From NCBI GenBank assembly GCA_009746045.1, contig RPFO01000082.1:673473-737472 (forward strand): 64,000 bases of DNA, read 5' to 3'. Below are positions 21,496 through 33,639 of this stretch, one piece after another. Under the pieces are notes generated by a model, which ran no database searches, had not been told where the DNA came from, and saw only the letters and a program-made list of their open reading frames with translations. The position numbers and the translations under genes were made by a program. Source of the stretch: Mesostigma viride (lineage: Eukaryota; Streptophyta; Mesostigmatophyceae; Mesostigmatales; Mesostigmataceae). Position 1 is the first letter of the stretch; each line of letters opens with the position of its first letter.

Positions 21496-22036
21496 GGTAA
21501 AAAAAACTGGCAACCAAACACCATGCCACACGTGGCACACTCAAGCATACACCAAGGTGGGTAATAAAAACTGGCAACCAAACACCATGCCACACGTGGC
21601 ACACTCAAGCATACACCAAGGTGGGTAGAAAAAACTGGCAACCAAACACCATGCCACACGTGGCACACTCAAGCATTATACACCAAGGTGGGTAAAAAAA
21701 ACTGGCAACCAAACACCATGCCACACGTGGCACACTCAAGCATACACCAAGGTGGGTAAAAAAAACTGGCAACCAAACACCATGCCACACGTGGCACACT
21801 CAAGCATACACCAAGGTGGGTAAAAAAAACTGGCAACCAAACACCATGCCACACGTGGCACACTCAAGCATACTACACCAAGGTGGGTAAAAAAAACTGG
21901 CAACCAAACACCATGCCACACGTGGCACACTCAAGCATACTACACCAAGGTGGGTAAAAAAAACTGGCAACCAAACACCATGCCACACGTGGCACACTCA
22001 AGCATTATACACCAAGGTGGGTAAAAAAAACTGGCT
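21496..22036. repeat. 64-67-bp tandem array inside the Harbinger element
   Basis: About eight units of AACTGGCAACCAAACACCATG, GCCACACGTGGCACACTCAA, then GCATACACCAAGGTGGGT. Variants differ by a 3-bp insertion. Repeats are contiguous with no unique spacers, so this is not a CRISPR array. Confidence 0.9.
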
Positions 22037-22900
22037 AGCATGTTGCATGTCGTAGGTCACATGTCAATGCACGGTGAAGGATGCCAAAGCGGTGAATAAG
22101 AATCCCAAATGCACGCTCTATGACCTGCCTGCACAAAGAGATGTAATAGTTACATGCGTCCTCTTGGACGCTGAGACCCCTTCCTGGGTAGGGAGTCACA
22201 AGCCAAGGCTTGATGATGTATGCCTCATCTGCCACTATGTAGAATCCTTCTGGCAGGCCAACACGTGCCAATTCCGTGTGCAAAGAGCTGACACGAAATG
22301 CGACACTGTCATTGGTACTGCCGCAACATTTGTTGGAGCCATACAGAAAACGACATTTCGAATCGCACACAGCTTGCATGACAAGCGCATAAAAACCCTT
22401 ACGATTCTAGTACTGCCTGGGGTTCGCTACCTCCGACTTGAAGGTTTTTTTTTATCTTGATTGCGATACCATCGAGCGCACCAACACAACCATCAACAAC
22501 TCCCCTGGTCGTCTGGTTGAATCGAAAACATCGGCCAAACGCGACAGTTCTCCCGAATCATCCGTGGTTGCGAGTGCGCTTCTCATTAGCAGCTCGCGGC
22601 AAGCCAAACCGACTTACGTAGGGCTTGGAAACGTGCACCACGCCTGGAGAGACCTCTTTATCCTGTACGCCTTCGCATCATCTTCAAATCCTGCAAATCA
22701 TTCCAGTCCTCCCTGTCAATCCTGTCCTCGTCGGGCTTGCGCATAAGGTGGTATGACTGGCGAGACATTATGGCCGCGTGTTTTCGTGCTTTAAATACGC
22801 AACTGAAATGGTCGGAATTACCAACTGCAATGGCACACACAGCTATGGCAACCAGCCTTCACGTCGGTAGCAGCAGCCCGACCACCAGGGTTTTCCCGCC
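22035..22900 (-). pseudogene. Harbinger DDE transposase (frameshifted)
   Basis: Three catalytic regions are readable: VGALDGIAIKI (first Asp, about 22460-22490), GFYIVADEAYIIKPWL (second Asp), and CRQVIERAFGILIHRFGIL (Glu, in 22035-22379). An upstream frame (22658-22840) starts MCAIAVGNSDHFSC and could be the N-terminus. A TAA and a shift at about 22390-22410, and further upstream shifts, break the gene. The enzyme family (DDE_Tnp_4 type) cuts and pastes elements with 3-bp TWA targets, in agreement with the TTA flanks. Confidence 0.8.
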
Positions 22901-23106
22901 AATTATTCCTTTTTAACTTTTAACTCCGAAAAAAAAATAACAGGGGTCCGTGGCCAAGCCCGTCTGGAGTTATTTTTTATCTCCGGTGAGTTAAAACCGC
23001 AAGTTATTTTTCACCGTTGGATGAAAACCGGCCCTCAATCTCACCGTCCATTGTTTCCCGCCACTTTTAACTCCGCGAAGTTAAATCCCGTATAGACCGG
23101 GCCTTA

Positions 23107-24353
23107 GTGTGCCTTAATACTCACTAATGCCTTCCTTAGCGTCTGCACAGGTGGCCAACTGCCAAAATTAATAACTGCTACAGCTGAGCTCAGAATGCCA
23201 CCAAACTTTGACAGTGCCTTCTATGGTCATGACAAAATTTGACTATTACTTTTTAGGCCTAATTGATGTGTTATGAGTGTGTATGGGGACGCCCCGCCTA
23301 AAAAAGCGTATTTTTGGCCCAAAAATTAATAACTCAAAGAGATGTGCTGATTTTGTTGATCCAATTAGGTAGAAACCATGTCCCATGACATTTTTATATG
23401 GGTATTACTTTTTTCATGCAACTGGTTATCCCACTGTTCTGGGCAAGATGTGCCCCGGACAGCGTTTTTTTCTATTTTTAGCTCATAGCCGGTGTATGGC
23501 TGGGGGTAGTACCCCCAACAAGTGGTGGTATGCATGCCCAAACATCATGTTTATGGTCCCCAAACATCATTCAGTGGTTGTCAGTTGCATTTCTGTAGTT
23601 ATTAGGGGGGGTAAGTTTTGATATATTTCTATGGGACCCTCCCCTTAATCAATAAATTTCATTCTTACATAAAATAAAAAATGAAAGAAGCGCCAGCCGG
23701 CGTAAAATGGTGTCAAGCCACATTTGAACTACTCCTTCAGCACAACCTCTTGTCCAGTGTTTCTGCTAAGGGGTTTTGGGCTGCGGTCGCGTGTGACCAC
23801 GGCTCCCAAAATCCTGCGGTCAATGTGACCTCAGCCACCAAAATCCCGCGGTCGCACCTTTCAACATATAGCTTTGTTGCAAGCAAGATGTGTTATACAC
23901 TCCATTGAGTGCTTAGCCTAGGTCGGCTTTGTATTGGGGAATGGGGGGGGGGGGGGGGTTGCTATACCATTATATAGGCATTGTTAGGTGGGACGTGGAT
24001 TGAAAATGGCAGTCACTGTTAAGGCAATTATCAGTATGCCTCACCGGCTTATGGCCTTACAGCCCTTACTACTATAGTTACAGCCTTCACTCCCTTCAGT
24101 AGGCACAGTGGCGATATCCAATGTGCACGATAGGATTGAGGACTGTCAAACCATTAAATTAACAGCTAGCGACAATAATAAATTTAGATGACGCCGTACT
24201 AACAAGTGATGAAGTGAAGTCACACATGCCACATGGGCCAAAACTCGAGGGCATGGCCAATTGGCCATTGGCCGGGCAACTGGCAAGTGCTATGTAGGTT
24301 TACTAGGTTGAAAACGGCGATGCTTTCCATGACCTTAATTCCGAGCAATATCG
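23107..24353. other. No intact gene; fragment related to 33420-33640
   Basis: 23735-23870 (CAGTGTTTCTGCTAAGGGG, GCGGTCGCGTGTGACC) resembles the reverse complement of 33420-33600. A CGCC-AGCC-GGCG hairpin lies at 23691-23702, and a run of about 15 G at 23943-23958. No supported gene. Confidence 0.35.
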
Positions 24354-24626
24354 TCAGAATGCGGACGTGAGTGTCAGAGACGACCCAGAGCTTGTCCCGC
24401 TATTCTTCTCGTGAGATTCAGAATTGTGGCTAGCTTCGACATTACTCAGATTCCCAGGCGGCGGTAGATGCCCTGACGATGGCGTCGGATCAGGCACTGC
24501 TTCCGGATGCATGGCATCGCCAGGATCGAGGCTGCGGCCAGCTTTACCAGATGAATAAGATGATCGAGATGGTGATCGTGGCTCAGACAAAGACCGTGGC
24601 CGAGAAAGTGGACGGTGTGGCATGAG
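24354..24626 (-). CDS. Ser/Pro-rich hypothetical ORF next to the CopA insertion
   Basis: An open frame from the ATG that overlaps the ATGAG target duplication: MPHRPLSRPRSLSEPRSPSR, SSYSSGKAGRSL, then Ser-rich to TLTSAF. Low complexity makes it uncertain. If real, CopA landed at its start codon. Confidence 0.25.
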   Translation of the reverse strand, partial: LMPHRPLSRPRSLSEPRSPSRSSYSSGKAGRSLDPGDAMHPEAVPDPTPSSGHLPPPGNLSNVEASHNSESHEKNSGTSSGSSLTLTSAF

Positions 24627-25110
24627 AGTTAGGAAATGAGAAATGAACGACGTGGTATATTGCTTGAGAACACGGAGTGCTGAGAGCAATGAATTGCTTG
24701 GTTCATTAGAAAATAGGTTTACCCTTTATCAACGTTCCTCTCACTGGCTGCGCCGCCAGTGACCGTTGGGTGCAGACCGTTGGCCCGAGGCCGCACGATG
24801 ACAGGTAGCTGTCTAGTCACTGCATCGTGCGATCACAGATCAATGCACGCTGCAGTACGGTCCCTATCTAGGATACTCTAGTACCGTCCAATGACAGGAC
24901 ACTACGTATACTGGGTACTGACATCTGTCACGTACCTCAGTACCCAAAGTACCTATCTAGGGAAACGTATGCGACTCGACTAGCATTCCTATCTGCATAG
25001 CCCACGTGGTATTTATATTCACATACCAACGTAGGTTTACAAGGCTTATTCATACGTTGTATTCACAATGCCTTTGAGACTTAGTCTACAGCAAAGCATG
25101 GAGACTAACT
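24627..25110 (-). repeat. CopA 3' LTR
   Basis: 484 bp. On the minus strand it starts AGTTAGTCTCCATG and ends CTAACT. A hairpin TTAGTCT...AGACTAA lies at its very start. A TATAAAT box is at 25011-25017 (minus). Confidence 0.85.
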
Positions 25111-25139
25111 CCAGTATTGTTTTATTATTTATTTCTTAA

Positions 25140-26838
25140 CCCCTAAATGGGCAGAAATACTGCCGATGCATCGGCTGTAACTTCACAATTTTGCAAACCA
25201 GATGCCATCCAACCCACCCATATCCAATGGCTGTCCTTGGGGGCCAAGCATGTCCATGAGTTGCCCTTCGGGTTGGTATATCACAACCTTACATATATGC
25301 AGGGTAGGCCATGTATAACTGCCGTCAAAGTCAGGGGGGTCAAGACGAGCGTTTTCATTTTTGGTAGAATGTGCATTTTGAATTATGTTGTAAGAGCTAG
25401 GCACCTACCACTTCAGGGATGATAAACAATTAGTTGCTGAACAGTTTGAGCCATTGGGGTCATCATTTGGGTGGGTATACCAGCAGTTACACCCAGTACA
25501 GCCCATAGGGGTACCGTTGGTAAAAAGCAACCAAGGGGGTAGGAGTGGGCATACTACCTACTAATACCTACTAATATGGCCCCCAACCATGCCACACAAT
25601 ACATTTCCCTTCCACAATGATGGGGAAACATAACTGCATCATCACACTGCCCTTACATGGCACCTATGTGCAGGTGCCACCTTGTCCATGCACGTAGGTA
25701 ACGTGGTACGGATACCCTACGCAAGGCATGCATTCTAGGAGGCAGCCACCAACAAACTAGTGATTTTAAGCCTATTTCAGCTTGCCCTAGCAAGGATAAA
25801 CTAGGCCTAAGCTGCTATAGCTGGCCAGGTGATGGCCAGCACACCTGGTGGCACATGCTGACAATGGGAAGCTTCTACTCACCGGTTACATGCTTGATGA
25901 TGCCACAGAGACCAGCCAACTGCCTCACACTCATGCAATATGTGTGTGGGAAATGTATAAAAAACATATATGGAGGTATTCAAACCCATACAGCCTCTAA
26001 AACTTATCACCATCACCCTGTGGCAGGTCAACTGACTGAGGGAAGCATCTAAGAAGGGTGTTTTAGAAAGGGGCCAGGCCAGGGTCAAGAAAGAGCATGA
26101 ATATAGTGCAAAAAGAATGTGCTACACAAGCTAGAACGTATAAAAACGTCAAACATCGATAGGAAAACGATGATTAAGATTTACCAGGCATGGATGGCGT
26201 TACCTTGGCCCAGGCGGTGGCCGCAAAATGGCGCATTTCGGCACACCAAAGTTGTGCAGCATGGTCGCTGGATTCGGCGATTTCTGGCCACCCTTGCACG
26301 TTTACGACTACCATGTATCATAAAAAGTACAAGGAAACCAATATATCCTTTAAAATACGCCGGAAAGGTATTGCTGTCAACGTTTCTATCGTCCGGCCTG
26401 ATCGCAGTTTTTTCCAGCAAGAACGCTGCCGACACCTATCAAATGGCATTCCCGCGAACCAAAAATTAGCCTATATCATCTTTAGGACGTATAAAATCAA
26501 TTTCCTGAGTTTGGTCAGAAAATTCGAACGAAAACGTAAATGCCATGCGTGGGCGCAAGCCGCCATGGCCAGGTCGTCGTTTTCCGGAATGCACGTTGTA
26601 CGCGAAAAAGTACCCTGACCCCTTGTACTTTGACCGGCCAGAACACCTCTATAACTTTGTCAGAAGTATGCAAACCCTAGTACCATGCTGTGAGGAAAAT
26701 TATAAACTTTCGATCTTCTCAGCTAAACTTTTCCTAATTCTCAATAGTTTTCGCGGCATTTGGTCCCCCGAGAAGGGGCCGACGTGTCGGCTGTAACTCA
26801 GTTTTAGGCGGAAAATCGGCAGCCAGACCATTTAGGGG
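25140..26838 (+). mobile_element. piggyBac-like MITE, copy II (complete)
   Basis: Ends are CCCCTAAATGG (25140) and CCATTTAGGGG (26838), with TTAA on each side (25136-25139 and 26839-26842). TTAA duplication and C-rich ends are the hallmark of piggyBac insertions. A subterminal palindrome, GCCGATGCATCGGC, lies near the left end, and GCCGACGTGTCGGC near the right. The 1.7-kb interior has no transposase. It was inserted in the 3' untranslated part of CopA, 29 bp from the LTR. Confidence 0.85.
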
Positions 26839-27187
26839 TTAATGCAGGTCTGCACCCCCAACATTATTGTTATTGTTTTTAAGTTGATTAGGGGTACAAA
26901 AGAGACATGGCTGGTTGAGCCAGGTTGGTTACAGCTGGCTGTTCTGGCCAGGTGTTATATTGCACATTAAATAAGGTGTACACAGCTGGCTGGTTTGGCC
27001 AGTTATTGAAGCACACATTAAGTAAGTGGATACAAAGCTTGTGTCCTCAAGCTGCAAATGGATACAAATCTGACCTAGCCAGCACTCACACCCCACAACG
27101 AATGTGTTGAATTTTATGGCGCCCAGCAGCTATCGCTGTGGTAAGGGGGTGTGGTGGTTGTGTACTGTGCTATGGCCAGTCATTTAT

Positions 27188-30100
27188 TCAAACACTGACT
27201 CTGATATCATAGGGGTTCATGTTCTGAAAGAGGAGCTGGTACTGTTGGCCAGCAGCATCCCGCAGCTTCGTGAGAGCGTCTGCTGGGTTGTCCTCATCAT
27301 CCACATGAGTCCAGCTGGAAAAATAGGTGGCCTCCTGTTTGAGGATCACCCAATCCAAGTCAGTGTGGACAGCAGCAGAAACAGATTTCTTGGTTAGAAA
27401 ACTGATCACAGAGAAGCTGTCAGTGTAGAGATGTGAGATGACATTGCATGTGCTGCCTGCCTGGGTTTGTAGCCAGGTGAGCATGTGCTGCAGGGAACGA
27501 GCATGCAATGCAGCAGACACCACAGCACGACATTCAGCTGAGTTGCTGCTGCCAGGTTTTCTGCGGTGTAGCCTGCTGTACCAGGAAGTGAGGGACATGT
27601 AATCTGACCTGTTGGTGAGAAAAAACAGCCCTGATTCCCGTGCCCCCATCTGATTGATTGTTCTGCTCTCCATGGAGCTGTCCATGACACATTGGATGTG
27701 GATGTCTTCCATCAGATTCAGGCCATGGAGGATGAGGGGGGGCAGTCATTGACCAACTTCCTGATGTGACTGCATTTTATCTTGACTAGAACATCATGGG
27801 TGACCCTGCTGATGACAGCTAAGGGAGCCCCACAGATGGCTGACCACCACCCCAGTTTGCCCTGAACAGTGGCACACATGTGTAAGGGGAGGTAGTTGTC
27901 TTGCAGCAGATCTAGACAATCTTGGATATATTCTGCAGGAGGAGAGAGAGAGCAGACCCACTGATCTGGCTGCCTGTGCAGCTGCAACATGATGCCACAG
28001 AACTGGATGGGGGTTGTGCTCAATTCCACCTGTTTGCCAATCTCATATGATTCCTGGACCTGCTGAATAAATGTTTCCACCTCAGCTCTAGGCCCACAAA
28101 TGAGTTGGTCATCTCCATGCCACACAAAGAGCAGCAGTCCAGAGGGGGTGGGTACAACAAAAAAGCATGGGTCCAGGTCATCATACGTGGCCTTGAGCTT
28201 TTTGAATACTTCCTCTGCTGAGTCTCTGAAAATTTTGGGGCACTGACAAGCCCTTCCACCCCAATGTTGATGATAAGGTGGGGCTCATCAATGTAAGGTT
28301 TCCACACAGCTGGGGTGTCTACCACGTACACCTTCCCTTTCCACACAGATTCAGCCTTTTCTGGGTCCCCCCTGAGGAAGGCCCTTTTAATATCAGTGGC
28401 TTTGCAGACATAGTCTTGGCCTGCATTGAGGTTGTGGAGGAATAGGGAGAGCATGATCCTGAGTGAGGTTTGTTGCAGCCCAGGTGTGTAGGTTTCCCCT
28501 TTTGGCAGTGTGGATGTCCCCTTTAATTCTGTGACACATGGTCTGGCATGGAAGATTGGGGAGCCCACTTTTTGTGGTTTTTGTTTGAGAACAAATTTTA
28601 ATCTGAGCTTTTTGGCTCCCTCTGGCACGTCCCATGAAGGGGTGACAGGAGGTTTGTATTGAGGGTTTTTGGGGTTGGGCAGGACCCATTCCTGCCTGGC
28701 TTGGTGGACAATGGCCATCAGCCACTTGGTAAACCCTTTTTGTGTTTTGCATTCTTGTATGACGTGGGAGATTTGGTGGGGTGAGTGCATGGCTATGTCC
28801 CACTTACCCAGCCCAAAGGCTGAGGGATGGAGGAACTGGCTGTGCACTAACTTGTCCAGATCAGGGATCTCCCCTGGTGCATACTGAGTGTTGACTGCCT
28901 TGATGACAGCATCCATACCAGGGACAATACTGGAGAGAGGGATTTTAAAGTGGTCCAGAGGAACTGCACCCACCCCTGTGACACTGAGCTCATTAGCTGA
29001 GATAAGCACCCCAGGATAGGATACAAAAGGTTCCCCCAACAAGGTGTTACCAGAGTACCCCTCCACCACCTGGAAGGGTGTCTGAATACCAAGTATAGGG
29101 AGCATCACCTGTCCCACTACATCCAGTGAGCTTTGGCCTGAGAAATCCTGCACCCGTGCCCAAAATGAAGGTGCAATCTCAAGACCAGGGATGGCTTGTG
29201 CACTGATCACACTGACCTGTGCCTGAGTGTCTATTGCCAGGGTCCAGGGGTCCTGACTAGTGCACACAGCTGAGACTTTTGCCAACCCTTCGGCCACAGC
29301 AGCTTGTTGCTTATGTGACCTGTGTAATGCTTGCAAGGCGACTGCCAATCTTGACCTCAGAGCGGGAGGGTTGGCAGACAATTTGGTGCCTTGGGGCTGA
29401 GCTAATGCTTCCAACCCAGCTACCTCGTGCCTGGTTAAGCAATCCCCAGGTTGTGAAGTGGGCCTGGCTTCACTGAGGGTGGAAGGGTTCACAGAGGGTG
29501 CTGTGGTGCTGTCAACAGCAGTAATTGGTGGCTCAGGGCTACTGCTGGGCATGCTGGAGTTGCCAGATAGAAGTAGTGAGTCCATGCTTAAAGACTCTTC
29601 CCCAGGCACGTCTGCCATGGGAGAATAATACTTCTTAATTCTATGACAGCTCACCCTGTGACGCTTCCCATTGATATTGTGCTTGACCTCCACGGTCTTG
29701 CTGTTTTTGGTAAATCCACGGATGGTAACTGGACCTAGCCAAGTTCCAACCTTACCAAAGCTGTTTTCCTTGTAATAGAGAACTTGATCACCTTTTTGGA
29801 ATACTGGCCTGGGATGGGTTTTATCTTTTTCTGCCAGTTTTGCTGAGGTTTGTGCACGTGCAGTGTTGTACAGTGCTATCACCTCTGGGGGATATACACC
29901 TGCCTGCAGGCCTGCTGGGATTACTTCACCCCACTTGGCATGCAAGACAGGTCTCATGTTTAGGGTTGTGCACATTTCATGACACCAGAGTGCCCTGTCA
30001 CAATAGACCCCTGAAGTAGCATCCTTGGAAGGATTTTTGGCTAGTAGGGTTTTGACAGATCTGATGGTTCTTTCAATGACCCCCTGACCCTCATGATCTT

Positions 30101-30803
30101 CCAGCCCAGCAATCTCTATTGCTTCACACCCTTCCAGGTCAGTCAGACAAGAAAATTGTTGATCAAGCAAAATTCTGTCAACTGGGTAGAATCTGGGTAA
30201 AGCAATCATGAGTGCAACACGTAGCTGCCCTGCAGACATGCCAGGTAGGGGTTCCATTACTGTGAACCTGGACCATGAATCTTTTAGGATCAGGTAGGGT
30301 TGGACATCTTTGTTGATGTGCATCACATCCCCCACTATCATGCCCCTAGTGGTGGAAGGAGTTGCAGTATGCCATTTTTGAGGTTTGGGGCTATTGAACT
30401 GACATTCTTGACAGTGTTGTCTAGCCAGTTTTACTGCATTCCTGAGTTGTTTTCCCATGCTACTACCCCCCAGCCGTCTGGCCAGTTCCTCAGCCACTGT
30501 TTCATGACCCATGGCTAGGTGCAGCTGATGAGCAAGCTCCTTGATATCTATGGAGTTGTCAACAGTAGGGGTTAGTGCTTTTATGTAAGGTTCCAGTACA
30601 GGGTGTTGGGAGGACAGTAAGGTTGCTGCCTCAAAATCAATTATGCCCTGGCTGCCATCCCCAATGGTAATGAGATCATCATCCTCAGAGTAAGCAAGGT
30701 GAGAGAACTCACATTGATTTGGGTAGCGAGGCCTGTTGCAACGGCTGCCTGGAGCTGGCCAGGTTGTGCCTCGTGTAGTGGCAGCCTGGGCAGAGATCCA
30801 CAT
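27188..30803 (-). pseudogene. pol: CopA pol polyprotein (frameshifted)
   Basis: The main frame (28020-30803) has, in order: integrase zinc-binding HLHLAMGH...CQEC (residues 95-134); integrase core D159, D214, E244 (GVIERTIRSV); an SH3-like segment FQKGDQVLYY...WLGPVTI; a Ser/Pro linker; and an aspartic-protease-like domain, AIDTQAQVSVIS (D525) with NTLLGEPFV. Reverse transcriptase follows, with DIKRAFLRGD. Near 28230 the frame shifts at CCCAAAATTTT. The next frame holds WHGDDQLICG (28108-28119) and the RT thumb. The last (27188-27712) is RNase H: DSSME, SAECRA, YTDS, DNPADALTK. The protease-like domain therefore lies after integrase, unlike canonical Ty1/copia. Confidence 0.85.
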
Positions 30804-30990
30804 TGTTGACCAGTGTAGGGTTGTGGTTGCACTGGTTGCGGCTGTGCCCCGTCTGGAAGCACCTCAGGCACCTGACCCTTCCAGGGTTGCCAGGTTGCCT
30901 ATTGTTGTTGTTGTTGTTGTTGTTGCCTGTTGGGGCCGGTTGTTGTTGTTGTTATTGCCCTGTGAGGGCCTGTTGTTGGTATTGTTATTG
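30709..30990 (-). pseudogene. gag: CopA gag, C-terminal zinc knuckle
   Basis: A frame offset from pol by one base contains RCLRCFQTGHSRNQC, a canonical CX2CX4HX4C knuckle (30829-30871). After it comes LCPGCHYTRHNLASS, and a TGA at 30709-30711. An Asn/Thr-rich stretch from GTT repeats precedes it. The rest of gag upstream is not recognisable, being replaced by TTAATTAA and a 68-bp repeat array. Pol would need a frameshift near this stop to be made as a fusion. Confidence 0.7.
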
Positions 30991-31037
30991 TTAATTAATT
31001 AATCGCAGCTTTTCTTGTTTGTTCATTGTATTGATTG

Positions 31038-31250
31038 AGAGGACAGTATCTTTGCTGCCTCAAAACCCACCATGGTTTGGTAGCATTTTCGTTTGTTTGC
31101 TTGTAATGAGAGGACAGCATCTGTGCTGCCTCAACACCAACCATGGTTTGGTAACAGTTTCGTTTGTTTGTTTGTAGTGAGAGGACAGCATCTGTGCTGC
31201 CTCAACACCAACCATGGTTTGGTAACAGTTTTGTTTGTTTGTTTGTTTTC
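31038..31250. repeat. About 68-bp tandem repeat in CopA, three copies
   Basis: Units of GAGAGGACAGCATCTGTGC, TGCCTCAACACCAACCATGG, then TTTGGTAACAGTTTCGTTTG. Confidence 0.85.
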
Positions 31251-31732
31251 TGTTAGTGTTTCTTGTTATTGCCTCCCGGTGCTGCTTGAGCGTTAGCACC
31301 AGCCATGTCTTTACCCGCAAGTACATGCGTTTGGTAATGGCTTCTGCCACTACTGCATGCGTTATTGATTATGTGCGGCGGCTGGGCAAGCTCCATGTTA
31401 GGGAGTTGACAGCAGTGGGTTTGATTAAGGGCCCTCAGCCCTGACATAGAGAGGATCAACAGTCTCCCTAGAGGGTAGAGGCTGTGCTGCCAAGAAAGCA
31501 ACAATACCCTTACACTCATCCCAAATAAAATGGGGAGATCTGCGTTCAAAAGACATGACATTCATTCAGATAAGTCACGTTGGGGTGGACGGAGATACTT
31601 GTCTCGTTTGCATATGCCGTCCAGCCCAGGCCGCCCACCGCCGGCGATGGGGATAGGCCAGGAGTGCTTTTATCACATAACAGCTGGAGCGTTTCTATGC
31701 TCCTCATGCTGCAGCGATAGCTTTCTGTTTGG

Positions 31733-32189
31733 TTATGATATGTTGAAAAGATAGCCACCGCTCTTGAGCATTATATCAGAGCATGCATGAGGAAAGAAAG
31801 CAACGGACTTGCTTACGCTGGAAGCCCCAGGGGCCGGCGCGGGGCCGGTGCCTCCTGGGGGGTTGTTTTCCTGCCGCATTGCCGCCGCCATGGCTGCTCC
31901 AGCAGTGGGTGCTGCTGTCGCAGCCGCCGGGGAAGAGGGTTGGTCGGTGCCCCGTAGGGGAACCGGCTCCGCCACCGGCTGGCGCACAGGGGAGGGGGGT
32001 TGTTCGGACTGCCTCGCGGCAGCCGGACCCTCCACCTGGCTGGTATTGTCATGGTTGTTCTTTTGTTTTCTTTTTCTTTGTCTTCTTTTTGTTTTGTTGT
32101 TATTGCATGCAGGCGCACCGACATCAGCCGGTGCCCTGTTGTCTGGCGGACGACGCTGATCATCATCGTCGTCCCCAAGATATAGTTTC

Positions 32190-32223
<34 letters not shown>

Positions 32224-32283
32224 CCAGTGCCGGTTTGAACCGTTGTTGAGTTTGATGTTGCTGAAGAGCGTTTATAAAATTCA
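31733..32283 (-). other. CopA leader ORF, low complexity
   Basis: The frame runs from the LTR edge through a 26-base A run (poly-Lys), GDDDDDQRRPPDNRAP, a basic KTKRRQRKRKQKNN patch and a Pro/Ala-rich tail (VAEPVPLRGTDQPSSP). It may be the start of gag or an accessory ORF; nothing identifies it. Confidence 0.35.
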
Positions 32284-32756
32284 AGTTAGAATGCGGTGGG
32301 ATATATTGCTTGAGAACACTGAAAGCTGAGAGCAATGAATTGCTTGGTTCATTAGAAAATAGGTTTACCCTTTATCAACGTTCCTCTCACTGGCTGCGCC
32401 GCCAGTGACCGTTGGGTGCAGACCGTTGGCCCGAGGCCGCACGATGACAGGTAGCTGTCTAGTCACTGCATCGTGCGATCACAGATCAATGCACGCTGCA
32501 GTACGGTCCCTATCTAGGATACTCTAGTACCGTCCAATGACAGGACACTACGTATACTGGGTACTGACATCTGTCACGTACCTCAGTACCCAAAGTACCT
32601 ATCTAGGGAAACGTATGCGACTCGACTAGCATTCCTATCTGCATAGCCCACGTGGTATTTATATTCACATACCAACGTAGGTTTACAAGGCTTATTCATA
32701 CGTTGTATTCACAATGCCTTTGAGACTTAGTCTACAGCAAAGCATGGAGACTAACT
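32284..32756 (-). repeat. CopA 5' LTR with TATA box
   Basis: 473 bp. Begins (minus) AGTTAGTCTCC and ends TTCTAACT. The TATAAAT box is at 32657-32663. It differs from the 3' LTR mainly by a short indel near the CTAACT end and a few substitutions. Confidence 0.85.
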
Positions 32757-32761
32757 ATGAG

Positions 32762-33639
32762 CCACGCTAATATACCTTTAGGTCTGCCTGCGGCGGACGC
32801 TCCTGCACTAGAGTCTTTCCTATTGTTGCTGGCCGGGCATGTTCAATGTTCCGTTAGCCGACAGGTTCGCATTTTACGCCAAGGCAAGCAAAATCCCCCA
32901 AAGCAGGGCTAGTCGCTATCGGCTCTAAATTTGCTTTGCGTTTCCACTGATAATATTTAATACTACGTTTTATCCAGCAACAAAACCTAGCATCATGTCT
33001 ACGAAATCGTCAGCCATACTGGCTTTGCCGCACCGTCGACCGTGCAGCAGCTACAATAATTCATCGCAGCACGTTTAAGGTGCAGGCTCTACAGTTGTTG
33101 TTGTTGTTGTTGTGTCCCACGCCGCACATGGGCAGCAGAGAATCTAGGCTCTACAGTAGAGTCTAGCCGCTAGGTAGGTATGGCTGAGACTTGAGCCAGG
33201 TTGACAACATCGGCACCAATCTATTAGGCAGTCCTCGGAACGCGGATACTACATAGTAACTAGAAAATATCTGATTTCAGCAATCAACCAAGGCAGGCTG
33301 AATTTGTTCAGTCAACCCTATGTACTCGGGAATTTTGGTTCTGACAATTTCAGCACAACCCTCGAAGTTCCAACTGACCGGCCAATGGGCACACTAACAA
33401 TTGAGCGCAAACCGCAGCCAGAAGTGACCACGGTCACAAGACTTGTCAGGCCGCGGCCACCGGAATCCCGCGGCCACATGTGACCGCGGCCACCGAAATG
33501 CGGCGGCCACGTGTGACCGCGGGCCCCAAAATCCGGCGGCCGGCGGCCACATGTGGCCGCGCGCGGCCCGTTAGCAGAAACACTGCTCTTGTCAAAACTT
33601 GCCCTCCTAACACATGCACCCGAACTAACGGCATCCACA
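32762..33639. other. Mostly unannotated; GC-rich 28-bp-like repeats
   Basis: 33420-33565 consists of GCGGCCACATGTGACCGCGG-type imperfect repeats with many palindromes. A short GTT microsatellite is at 33090-33113. The first 60 bases carry GTCTGCC-TGC-GGCGGAC. No gene supported. Confidence 0.4.

Larger units (their letters stand above)
19794..23103. mobile_element. PIF/Harbinger transposon with TTA target duplication
   Basis: Termini are GGCCCGGTCTATACGG at 19794 and its reverse complement ending at 23103. Both are flanked by TTA (19791-19793 and 23104-23106), the standard 3-bp Harbinger duplication. The element contains a DDE transposase gene on the minus strand (22035-22900) and a second, plus-strand ORF start near 20023. 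It also contains a nested piggyBac-like MITE (20179-21399) and a 64-67-bp tandem array. Frameshifts in the transposase mean it is no longer autonomous. Confidence 0.85.
24627..32756 (-). mobile_element. CopA: complete LTR retrotransposon, copia-like
   Basis: The element is bounded by two direct repeats (24627-25110 and 32284-32756) whose outer ends are AGTTAG...CTAACT, and is flanked on both sides by ATGAG (24622-24626 and 32757-32761), a 5-bp target duplication. Read on the minus strand it has: 5' LTR, 1.2-kb leader with a low-complexity ORF, gag fragment with zinc knuckle, pol (integrase, protease-like, reverse transcriptase, RNase H), a 3' region holding a piggyBac-like MITE, and 3' LTR. 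LTRs are similar but not identical and pol has frameshifts, so the copy is not recent. The 5' end of gag is not visible. Confidence 0.85.

Noticed and set aside
21496-22036. Regular 64-67-bp repeats resembling a CRISPR array
   Set aside because: There are no unique spacers, and the array sits in a eukaryotic Harbinger element.
28020-30803. Gypsy rather than copia affiliation of CopA/CopB, given integrase before RT and an SH3-like segment
   Set aside because: Gypsy has RT and RNase H before integrase. RT motifs (DxKRAFL) and the NPADALTK end are copia-type.
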